Positions 8,652 to 15,743 of a stretch of DNA of 24,584 nt are shown here, in pieces (the stretch's first letter is position 1; each line of letters begins with the position of its first letter). The stretch is from JAXHUA01 sp034189695. GTDB lineage: Bacteria; Chloroflexota; Dehalococcoidia; E44-bin15. Made by a program: the position numbers and the translations under genes. The stretch is taken from positions 1 to 24,584 of the forward strand of contig JAXHUA010000082.1 in assembly GCA_034189695.1 (NCBI GenBank), in the 5' to 3' direction. Under the pieces are notes generated by a model that ran no database searches, was not told the DNA's origin, and saw only the letters and a program-made list of their open reading frames with translations.

Positions 8652-9183
8652 GTGAAGAAAGCCGCCCTGAAGTGGGAACTCGCCGGCATCGTCTTCATAA
8701 TCCTCTTCGGAGCCGTGCTCCACTTCGCCTACGCATGGTCCAACGAGTGGCCCCCTGTCGGCCGTCATCGCCGCGGTGAATGAGAGCGTGTGGGAGCACC
8801 TCAAGCTCGGCTTCTGGCCGGCCCTCCTCTACTCCCTCGTCGAGTACCGGTGGCTGCGAAGGGTCACCAGCAACTTCATCGTTGCCAGGACCGCCGCGCT
8901 GTTCCTCATTCCAGCCACCATCGTCACCCTGTTCTACGCGTACACGGCCTTCATCGAACACACGCTTGTGGCCGACATCCTTATCTTCGTTGTCGCCGTC
9001 GTGGTGGGACAGCTCGCGAGCTATCGACTGCTGACCGGACCACCGCTGCCCAGGGCCGTGCGCTGGTCCGCCGTAGGTCTGCTGCTGTGTCTCGTTTCCG
9101 CCTTCGCGCTGCTCACTTTCTTCGCCCCCGACTGCCCGCTGTTTAGAGACCCACTGAGCGGTGCATACGGAATACCGCACTGA
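8652..9183 (+). pseudogene. DUF6512-type small membrane protein with a one-base frameshift
   Basis: The N-terminal piece starts at GTG 8652, with AGG-rich sequence upstream. It encodes a Lys-rich start, KWELAGIVFIILFGAVLHF (TM1) and a YAWSNEW segment. The frame then closes at 8783. The remainder, with SAVIAAVNESVWEHLKLGFWP and several more TM helices, lies one frame over. Dropping one C from the CCCCC run at 8751-8755 restores a continuous protein reading NEWPLSAVIAAVNES, as expected for DUF6512 proteins. The family has no known function beyond being a membrane protein of roughly 170-180 residues. The lesion may be real or a homopolymer sequencing error. Confidence 0.7.
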
Positions 9184-9302
9184 AGGGCCATCGCCTCGCA
9201 ACGCGGCGAAAAACGGCGGGCCGATGGTGGGCAATCGCGTATCGCAAACACGTGGCCGCATTCCGCCAGCCTCACCCACTGGAGTAGCTCGCAAGCGAGT
9301 AG

Positions 9303-9329
9303 TTGACCTCTTCGGTTCGGTGGTATACT
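9303..9329 (+). promoter_or_regulatory. Promoter of the CNB-domain gene
   Basis: TTGACC at 9303-9308 and TATACT at 9324-9329 are separated by a short 15-bp spacer, and the -10 is extended by TGG (9321-9323). The start at 9358 follows with GGGAGG at 9346-9351. Confidence 0.6.
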
Positions 9330-9357
9330 GAAGCTAGGTGTTGAAGGGAGGGCCGCG

Positions 9358-9861
9358 ATGCCAGACGAAGAGGCCGTTGAACAGCCGGAGACAGCAATGC
9401 CTGACGTGGAGACAGCCTTAGGGAACTGTGAGCTGTTTAGAGACCTCACCAGTGAGCAGGTCCGGGAACTGGCACCCGCGTTCCACGTTGAGCGCTACAA
9501 GGCAGGCGAAGCCATCTTCGAGCAGGGCAGCCTGGGGGAAAGGATATACGTTGTCAATCAAGGGCAGGTGCGGCTGGAGCGAGTAGTCCACCTGGGAGGA
9601 AGCAGTGAGGCGCGGGTGGTGGTATCGATACTCGGTCGATGCAGGTTGCTGGGATGCTGGGCATGCATCCTGGGCCAGAGCCGCGAACTCACCGAGTCAG
9701 CGGTCTGTCAGAAGCCGACGGTGGTCCTGTCGGCAAAGGGCGTGGACCTCAGGGCGATCATGGACGGGGATCATCAACTCGCGGTGGCATTCATGGAAAG
9801 ACTCTGCTTCATGCTCGGTGACAAAGTAAGCGACGTGTACTCCGCCACGGCGGCTCTGTGA
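9358..9861 (+). CDS. Stand-alone cyclic-nucleotide-binding-like domain protein
   Basis: The 167-residue protein is one Crp-type beta-roll domain. CELFRDLTSEQVRELAPAF leads into YKAGEAIFEQGSLGERIYVVNQGQVRLE, the typical front half of a CNB domain. No C-terminal helix-turn-helix is present, so it is not a complete Crp/Fnr regulator. The phosphate-binding cassette, usually FGE-L/M-AL with a following Arg, reads LLGCWACILGQSRELTES (about residues 96-113). The key Gly-Glu is lost, so canonical cAMP or cGMP binding is doubtful. The start is well supported by GGGAGG six bases upstream. Its neighbours give no direct clue. It could sense another ligand or act by protein contact. Confidence 0.75.
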   Translation: MPDEEAVEQPETAMPDVETALGNCELFRDLTSEQVRELAPAFHVERYKAGEAIFEQGSLGERIYVVNQGQVRLERVVHLGGSSEARVVVSILGRCRLLGCWACILGQSRELTESAVCQKPTVVLSAKGVDLRAIMDGDHQLAVAFMERLCFMLGDKVSDVYSATAAL

Positions 9862-10158
9862 ACTCCAGGCCCTACCCACACCCTGTGCCACCTCCAATCC
9901 AGGGGTGAAGTCATCGCCACCCATGCCAGCGGGGAGACGCCTCGATTGAGCGGACATCCATTCGTTCGATTCACGAACCTGTGGTGAGCAGCGGCCCGCC
10001 AGCGGCCCTTGTCCTGAGCGGCGGGGGGTCACCATCTCAATCCTGGACAACTCGCCAGTTGCCTTTCCTTCCCGGTCAATGCGCCGCACCAACACGTGCT
10101 CCATTGCTGTCCAGCGAGAGCATGAATCCCCAGCCGACTTGCCAGCGAGTGACGCCCT
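9862..10158. other. Non-coding stretch with nothing recognised
   Basis: About 300 bases lie between the CNB gene and the promoter of the next gene. I see no RNA gene, clear terminator or ORF with a ribosome site here. A long antisense frame crosses it, but its translation has no family resemblance. Confidence 0.5.
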
Positions 10159-10188
10159 TTGCGCCACACGCCCGCCATGTACTACAAT
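10159..10188 (+). promoter_or_regulatory. Promoter of the second CoA-transferase
   Basis: TTGCGC (10159-10164), an 18-bp spacer and TACAAT (10183-10188) are followed by AAGGAG at 10215-10220 and the TTG start at 10227. Confidence 0.5.
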
Positions 10189-10226
10189 AAGCCAAATCCT
10201 GGCAACGCTGGCACAAGGAGACAGGA

Positions 10227-11402
10227 TTGGCAGGAGCACTGGAAGACATCCGGGTACTCGATTTCACCAGGGTATTCGCCGGCCCTTTCTGCACGCTGCA
10301 CCTGGCGGAACTCGGGGCTGAGGTCATCAAGGTCGAGATCCCCCAGGGCGGCGACTCGATCAGGTACGACCCTCCCCGCACCAAGGGCGGCGAGGGCGGC
10401 ATCTTCGTCGACCTGAACCGTGGCAAGAAGAGCATCACCCTCAACCTCACCTCCGACAAGGGGCGGCAGATATGCCGGAGGCTCGCGCAGAGGGTGGATG
10501 TTCTGGTGGAGAACTTCAGCCCCCGCGTCATGGGGAAGCTCGGCCTGACTTACGAAGACCTCAGCCCGCTCAACCCAGGGCTTGTCTACGCATCGCTTTC
10601 GGGCTTCGGGCACACCGGCCCCTACAGCGCCCGGCCGGCATACGACCCCATAGCCCAGGCTATGGGAGGCTTCATGACCCTGACCGGCGCGCCGGACGGC
10701 CCCCCACAGCTCGCGGGCATCGCGCTGGGCGACTACGTGCCCGGCCTCTACACCGCTATCGCCATACTGGCCGCCCTGCACCACCGGGGCTGCACCGGCC
10801 AGGGCCAGTACATCGACATATCGATGCAGGACTGCGTCTTCCACACCACAGCGGTTGAGAAGATGCCCCGATACTACCTGGCGGGCGAGAAGCCCGCCAG
10901 ACAGGGCAACCGGAGCCAGGTGTATCGCGCCAGAGACGGACATCTCATCATCTCAGTTGGCAACATCGGACAATGGAACAACTTCCTGCGCGTCATCGAA
11001 CGCGAGGACCTCATAGGCGTAGAGAAGTACAGCACGTGGAACCAGCGAGAAGCGCACTTCGACGAACTGCTCCCCATCATCGAGCACTGGACCACGGAGA
11101 GGGATGTGGGCGATATCGTAGCCATACTCAGTGATGCCCACCTGCCATGCTCGCCGATCCCATCGTACGAGGAGGCGCTCAGCGACCGTCAGCTTGCCAG
11201 CAGGGACATGTACGTCGAGGTGGAACAGGTAGTCTCGGGAAAGGTCAGGGTGCCTGGATCGCCATTCAAGCTGTCGGCCACGCCAGGCAACCCAACTCGG
11301 CCGGCCCCCTTCCTGGGCGAGCATAACTTCGAGGTATACTCGGAATTGCTGGGGTTCGGCGAAGAAGAGTTGACCGCGCTTGCCGACGAGGGCATTGTCT
11401 AG
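10227..11402 (+). CDS. CaiB/BaiF family (type III) CoA-transferase
   Basis: This is an intact 391-residue formyl-CoA/carnitine-CoA transferase family enzyme. It transfers CoA between organic acids in the cytoplasm through an aspartyl-CoA thioester. Visible elements are LDFTR.FAGPFCT, LAELGAEVIKVEIP, NRGKKSITLNL, VLVENFSP, SLSGFGHTGP and the catalytic Asp of RPAYD (D140). The C-terminal half ends in PAPFLGEHN and DEGIV. The TTG start is fixed by AAGGAG six bases upstream. It is a close paralogue of the damaged gene at 7212, similar through the whole length, so this copy may be the surviving one or the two may differ in substrate. The nearby dehydrogenase and thiolase suggest acyl-CoA catabolism. 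The exact acid used cannot be inferred. Confidence 0.92.
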   Translation: MAGALEDIRVLDFTRVFAGPFCTLHLAELGAEVIKVEIPQGGDSIRYDPPRTKGGEGGIFVDLNRGKKSITLNLTSDKGRQICRRLAQRVDVLVENFSPRVMGKLGLTYEDLSPLNPGLVYASLSGFGHTGPYSARPAYDPIAQAMGGFMTLTGAPDGPPQLAGIALGDYVPGLYTAIAILAALHHRGCTGQGQYIDISMQDCVFHTTAVEKMPRYYLAGEKPARQGNRSQVYRARDGHLIISVGNIGQWNNFLRVIEREDLIGVEKYSTWNQREAHFDELLPIIEHWTTERDVGDIVAILSDAHLPCSPIPSYEEALSDRQLASRDMYVEVEQVVSGKVRVPGSPFKLSATPGNPTRPAPFLGEHNFEVYSELLGFGEEELTALADEGIV

Positions 11403-11447
11403 AGCGAGCACAGTGTGGGGTCATAGGCCCGGCACCGTGGAGTCGTC

Positions 11448-11663
11448 ATGAGAGGAAGCACCGGGATGAAAAGGAGCAACCCCACCGGATGGTTGATAGG
11501 CGCCGTCTTCCTGGGAGCGTGCTGCATTGCCCAGGTCGTGTTTGCAGCCACCTCATCGGGAGACATGGTCCGCCTCGCGCTGGCGACCGTTGCCGCCATA
11601 GCGGCTGCGATAGCCACGTTCGGCTTCTATATCACGTGGAGGAAGGAATCGCACAGGCAATAG
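11448..11663 (+). CDS. Small two-helix membrane protein, unknown function
   Basis: This encodes 71 residues with a short basic N-terminus, a first hydrophobic helix (about 14-34, GWLIGAVFLGACCIAQVVFA) and a second (about 41-62). The C-terminus is positively charged (TWRKESHRQ), so both ends are probably cytoplasmic. GGAG lies five bases before ATG 11448. A second in-frame ATG at 11466 also has AGAGGA upstream. I recognise no family. It starts 45 bases after the CoA-transferase and may be transcribed with it. Confidence 0.5.
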   Translation: MRGSTGMKRSNPTGWLIGAVFLGACCIAQVVFAATSSGDMVRLALATVAAIAAAIATFGFYITWRKESHRQ

Positions 11664-11723
11664 GCGCCGACACCGGCCACCGCGCGGCTTCGAGCGGTCC
11701 GAAGGCTTCACCGGCCAGCGCCG

Positions 11724-12905
11724 TTACGCACGTCGAGCGAACGCCGAAAAGCCGGTGATGTCGTATCCCATGATGAGCGTGTGGACGTGGTCCGTTCCCT
11801 GATAGGTGTAGACCGACTCTATGTTGCCCATGTGCCGCATCGGGGAGTAGTCGAGAGACACGCCGTTCGCACCAAGCAACTCGCGGGCTGTCCTGGCGCA
11901 CATGCGCGCAACCGACACGTTGTTCTGTTTGGCCATGGAGATCTGCTGGTGTCTGGCCTTCCCCTCGTCAACCAGCCTCCCGAGTCGATAGCAAAGTAAC
12001 TGCGCCTTGGTTATCTCCACCAGCATCGTCACCAGCTTGTCCTGCACGAGCTGATAGGACGCGATCGGCGCACCGAATTGCTCCCTCTCCTTGGCGTAGT
12101 TGAGAGCTGTCTCATAGCAGTCCATGGCAGCGCCAACCGCCCCCCAGGCTATGCCGTATCGCGCCTGGTTGAGACACATGAACGTGGCCCTCAGGCTGCC
12201 GGTACCAGGAAGCACATTCCCCTCCGGCACTGCGCAGTCGGTGAAGGCCAGCTCACCGACGTCGCCAGCCCTCATTGAGCCCTTGCGGTCCTGGTAACTC
12301 TGGCTGAAGCCCTCCGTCCCGCGTTCCACGATGAACCCCTTGAGCCCTTCCTCCGTCTGCGCCCAGACAACAGCCACATCGGCCACGGAGGCCTCGCTGA
12401 TCCATTGCTTCGTTCCATTGAGAACCCATGTGTCCCCGACCTTCTTCGCCACCGACTCCATCGCAGCCACATCAGAACCCCTGTTCGGTTCAGTAAGGCC
12501 AAAGCACCCAATGGCTTCACCCCTGGCCAGCCGTGGCAGCCACTTCATCTTCTGCCCCTCCGAGCCGTACTGCCATATGGGATACATCACCAGGCCGGAC
12601 TGCACACCGACATAGCTCCGCAGCGAGCTGTCAACGCGCTCCAACTCCTGACATATGAGCCCGAACGTCGTGTGGTTGGTGCCGGCGGCGCCATACTCTT
12701 TGGGGATTGTGGGACCGATGAGACCCAGTTCGCCCATCTTGGGGGCAAGCTGATGAAGGTTCAGCGGCTGCTCCCGATGGAAGGCATCCACGACCAGCGG
12801 CTCGATCTCCCTCTCCAGGAAGTCCCTCACCGCGTTACGGGTCATCTTCTCCTCATCGGAGAGCAGATCGTCGATGTTGTAGTAGTCCACACCCACAAAC
12901 TTCAT
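11724..12905 (-). CDS. Glutaryl-CoA-dehydrogenase-like acyl-CoA dehydrogenase, catalytic Glu replaced by Gln
   Basis: Acyl-CoA dehydrogenases are FAD enzymes that desaturate acyl-CoA. The 393 residues follow glutaryl-CoA dehydrogenase closely: ELERVDSSLRS (R96 matches the Arg that holds the glutaryl carboxylate), VQSGLVMYPI, CFGLTEPNRGSD, CLNQARYGIAWG, REQFG, LLGANGVS and YDITGF. At the family's catalytic base (YEGT in human GcdH, E370) this protein reads YQGT: Q369, codon at 11799-11801. The usual proton-abstracting carboxylate is therefore missing, so it may be inactive, use another base, or catalyse a different reaction. ATG at 12905 has GGAGG ten bases upstream. It is convergent with the small membrane gene and lies downstream of the 115-residue unknown. 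Confidence 0.88.
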   Translation of the reverse strand: MKFVGVDYYNIDDLLSDEEKMTRNAVRDFLEREIEPLVVDAFHREQPLNLHQLAPKMGELGLIGPTIPKEYGAAGTNHTTFGLICQELERVDSSLRSYVGVQSGLVMYPIWQYGSEGQKMKWLPRLARGEAIGCFGLTEPNRGSDVAAMESVAKKVGDTWVLNGTKQWISEASVADVAVVWAQTEEGLKGFIVERGTEGFSQSYQDRKGSMRAGDVGELAFTDCAVPEGNVLPGTGSLRATFMCLNQARYGIAWGAVGAAMDCYETALNYAKEREQFGAPIASYQLVQDKLVTMLVEITKAQLLCYRLGRLVDEGKARHQQISMAKQNNVSVARMCARTARELLGANGVSLDYSPMRHMGNIESVYTYQGTDHVHTLIMGYDITGFSAFARRA

Positions 12906-13042
12906 GTACTGGTTACCTCCTCAATGCTTCTCGCACATCGCCAGGCCTGCTGGGACAGGCCAATCCGGAGCGGCAGGGGCGAGACCATTACGGACAGAAC
13001 GCAACGCCAAATACGACAATGGCCCGCCAGCCAAATCGCCGA

Positions 13043-13390
13043 CTACTGTTTGACCTCGTAGGAGCCGAGGGTAAAGTCCAAGTCCGCCTCCAGCGCCGAC
13101 ACGCTGGCGGGACGAAACACCTTATCATCGATGTCAAGGATCATCTTCGTCTCACCCACCGGCGACCCGACAATGTGCACTCTGATGCACTCCTTGCCGC
13201 TCTTACTCTCCTGTCCGCGCATGCTGAACGTCAGAGTCCCCCGGGAGACATGCGACGAGCCGCCGGGCAGGGCATAGGTCTCGAGCTTCTTATCATCCAG
13301 CGTTACGCCCTGCTTCATTATCAAGTCACCTACTTCGTCATATAGCAGTTCCGGATTGATGTTCCTGTACGTCTTCCTAGACTGTATCAT
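13043..13390 (-). CDS. Conserved-looking hypothetical protein, 115 aa
   Basis: I do not recognise this family. The protein is soluble and mixed alpha/beta. It begins MIQSRKTYRNINPELLYDEV and ends LEADLDFTLGSYEVKQ, with alternating charged and hydrophobic strands in the C-terminal half that could form a beta sandwich. The start at 13390 is preferred over in-frame upstream ATGs because AGGAGG lies just ahead. A TATAAT with extended TG lies about 90 bases upstream on the same strand. The acyl-CoA dehydrogenase gene begins 137 bases downstream and may share the transcript. Confidence 0.65.
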   Translation of the reverse strand: MIQSRKTYRNINPELLYDEVGDLIMKQGVTLDDKKLETYALPGGSSHVSRGTLTFSMRGQESKSGKECIRVHIVGSPVGETKMILDIDDKVFRPASVSALEADLDFTLGSYEVKQ

Positions 13391-13477
13391 TCCTGCCTCC
13401 TGCCTGCGGAGACTCGCGCCAATGGCCACAATCCGACAGGTCATGGCCGATCGGTGCCGCACACGAGGCCCCGTTTC

Positions 13478-13486
13478 ATTATAGCA
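13478..13486 (-). promoter_or_regulatory. Extended -10 promoter, minus strand
   Basis: On the minus strand the sequence reads TGC-TATAAT, a perfect extended -10. It lies about 90 bases before the start at 13390 and probably drives the 115-residue gene and perhaps the dehydrogenase after it. Confidence 0.6.
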
Positions 13487-13577
13487 CTATCGGTCGCCGG
13501 GCGGCGGTGGACGAAGTGACGTGACATGCGACAGCGAAGCGCTTCGAGCATCCTCACAAGATCGTGACCGACCACCA

Positions 13578-13606
13578 TTGACCGACAGAGCACATTCTGC
13601 TACAGT
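13578..13606 (+). promoter_or_regulatory. Promoter of the membrane-EEP gene
   Basis: TTGACC (13578-13583), a 17-bp spacer and TACAGT (13601-13606) with an extended TGC make a good sigma70-type promoter. It points away from the minus-strand promoter at 13478-13486. Confidence 0.6.
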
Positions 13607-13656
13607 GCCCGTCAAACGAATGCAGTGTCGGTCCGATGCCTAGAAAGGAAACGAAG

Positions 13657-15645
13657 ATGACCAGCAAGGTTGCGTTGACAGGTAGAGCAGTGCGTACGGC
13701 CGTCCCATGGCTGGCCAACCGTCCCTTGTTCACCGAGCTGGGTCTCCTGGCGCTGACGGTCCTTTTCGGTCTCCAGGCTCTGCGGGTACTGGTCCCTGGG
13801 GTGGTGTGGTTGCTTGGCGATCGAATCGGCCTCGGTGCGGTTTTGGGCGGCGGTCTCATGCTTGTCGTATTCCTCAGCGCTTTCCTGGCCGGTGCCCTGC
13901 GACGCTGGCTGGGCGATCGACTCGTGCTCGTGGTCACCGCAGGCGGACTGGGCCTGCTTCGACTCTTGATGCAAGTGCTCGCGGCGCAGGCGCTGGCCAG
14001 CTTTATCCTGGCGATCGTCGGAGTTGCCCTTTTCATCCTTTTCCTGCCACCGTTCCTGCGCAACGCGCGAGTGCGAGGTCGCCTGGGAACGGGAAACCTC
14101 GCTCTGGGACTGCTGAGCGGCCTAATCCTGGACACCGCCATTCACGGCGGCTTCGGAACATACGACTTGAGCTGGCAGACCAGCCTGGCGCCATTGCTGG
14201 TGATCGTGTTCCTGGTGCTCGCACAGTGGGTGCTGCTGGCGGGGACGGTGACCAGAATCGGCTCGGGCGAGGTCGCCCTACCCGAAGGATACCGCAAAGG
14301 CCGATCATACACGTGGCTCGCCATCGGCCCCTTTCTGTTCCTTGAGCTAGTGGTCTTCCAGAACGTGGCCCGAGTAGCGGTGCTCACCGGATGGTCGCTG
14401 CCCTCCGCCTACGGCTGGACTCTGCTGGCGCAGGTCGTCGGCCTGGCGGCTGCTACGTGGGTCCTGATGCTGAGGCGGCGCCTCATGTGGCCAGCTGCCC
14501 TATTGTGCGGGCTGGCACTGACCGTCATCCTGGCCCTGCCGTACTTTCAGGGTGTAGCAGCCACTGCCGTACTGTTCCTCGTCGGTCAGGTGCTGTTGTC
14601 GATGCTGATCGCACAGGTGTTCGTCGGCATAGGGGCGATCCCGGAGAGGGGAGGATTCACAGGACTCATCGTCGCCAACGGCCTGGGCATGATCCTTCTG
14701 CTGCTGCTACTCCTCGCCTACTACGCGGTCTACAACATCAGCCTTCCCTACAATAACGTGATTCTCGAACCCATAGCCGCTTTCGCCGTGGGTGTCTGCG
14801 CACTGCTCGCGTCAGTCGGCTTGCGGCAGGAGACCATGTTCGCTCGCAGAGCCTGGTTCGCTTCGGTGGTGGGGCTGGTTCTGCTCATAGTGCCGCTGGT
14901 TGGCGTGGTTACCTGGCACGCCCCATCACCCGTTGCCGGTCAAGGCTTTCCGGCCCGCATAATGACGTACAACCTGCACAATGGTTTCGATACGGAGGGA
15001 CGCCTGGACATGGAGGCGCTTGCCCGTATCATTGAACAGGAAGACCCTGACATCGTGGCACTCCAGGAAGTGTCGCGGGGATGGGTGATCAGTGGGAGAC
15101 TCGACATGTTAACGTGGCTCTCCCAACGGCTGGACCTGCCCTACATCTCGGGGCCCACCGCCGACCCGTTCTGGGGTAACGCGATACTCAGCCGCTACCC
15201 GATTGTGACCTACGCCCAGTATGACCTGCCTCCCCGCGATCTGTTCATCCTCCGGGGTTTCACCGCAGTGCTCATAGACCTGGGAAACGGCGATCAGCTT
15301 CAGGTCGTCGCCACCCACTACCACCATCTCGACGAGGACACGCAGGTCAGACAGGTTCAAACCGACGCGGTCCTTGAGTTCTGGGGAGGAAGCGAGCGCA
15401 CCGTGTTCCTTGGAGACCTGAACGCGCAGTCCGAGGATGCCGAGATGGCAATGCTGCGAGACGCTGGACTGCTGGATGCGGCAGCGGAGGTGTCCGCATC
15501 TCCTCCGCGCACGTTTCCGTCATACGGTCCCGAGCGCCGCATCGATTACATCTGGGTATCGGCCGACCTCTGGGTCAATGACGTCACGGTCCCGCAGTCC
15601 ACCGCGTCAGACCATCTTGGTGTGGTTGCCGAAATCGATCGCTGA
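13657..15645 (+). CDS. Multi-TM protein with C-terminal endonuclease/exonuclease/phosphatase domain
   Basis: This is a 662-residue, two-part protein. Residues 1 to about 425 contain roughly a dozen hydrophobic helices. The C-terminal part, from about 433, is an EEP-fold (DNase I/sphingomyelinase/CWH43-like) domain. It has MTYNLHNG (N439), the metal-binding Glu of LQEV (E471), NAILSRYP, ATHYHH, the Asp-Asn pair of GDLNAQ (D587, N589), RIDYIWVS and the terminal SDH (D652-H653). All EEP catalytic signatures are present, so a Mg-dependent phosphodiesterase is expected, probably outside the membrane and acting on lipid, glycolipid or nucleic acid. ATG 13657 is preferred over 13636 because AGGA lies seven bases ahead of it. 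The layout recalls eukaryotic CWH43/PGAP2IP. The substrate is unknown. Confidence 0.85.
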   Translation: MTSKVALTGRAVRTAVPWLANRPLFTELGLLALTVLFGLQALRVLVPGVVWLLGDRIGLGAVLGGGLMLVVFLSAFLAGALRRWLGDRLVLVVTAGGLGLLRLLMQVLAAQALASFILAIVGVALFILFLPPFLRNARVRGRLGTGNLALGLLSGLILDTAIHGGFGTYDLSWQTSLAPLLVIVFLVLAQWVLLAGTVTRIGSGEVALPEGYRKGRSYTWLAIGPFLFLELVVFQNVARVAVLTGWSLPSAYGWTLLAQVVGLAAATWVLMLRRRLMWPAALLCGLALTVILALPYFQGVAATAVLFLVGQVLLSMLIAQVFVGIGAIPERGGFTGLIVANGLGMILLLLLLLAYYAVYNISLPYNNVILEPIAAFAVGVCALLASVGLRQETMFARRAWFASVVGLVLLIVPLVGVVTWHAPSPVAGQGFPARIMTYNLHNGFDTEGRLDMEALARIIEQEDPDIVALQEVSRGWVISGRLDMLTWLSQRLDLPYISGPTADPFWGNAILSRYPIVTYAQYDLPPRDLFILRGFTAVLIDLGNGDQLQVVATHYHHLDEDTQVRQVQTDAVLEFWGGSERTVFLGDLNAQSEDAEMAMLRDAGLLDAAAEVSASPPRTFPSYGPERRIDYIWVSADLWVNDVTVPQSTASDHLGVVAEIDR

Positions 15646-15650
15646 AATCA

Positions 15651-15695
15651 AAGGGCGGCCGTGGACCTGTGGTCGCAGGGTCCCGTGCCGCCCTT
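15651..15695. terminator. Bidirectional hairpin between convergent genes
   Basis: AAGGGCGGC (15651-15659) pairs perfectly with GCCGCCCTT (15687-15695). The 27-base interior contains a further GGACC/GGTCC pairing. It lies between the stops of the plus-strand EEP gene (15645) and the minus-strand thiolase (15744), where a two-way terminator is expected. No long U tract follows on either strand. Confidence 0.6.
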
Positions 15696-15743
15696 CGGAA
15701 TAGCTGCTATCTTATCGGACGCCTTTTCGCCGCGCCCCGCCTG

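Noticed and set aside
9697..10239. 180-codon minus-strand frame covering a gene-poor gap
   Set aside because: No ribosome site, no family resemblance, and it overlaps both the CNB gene and the CoA-transferase promoter.
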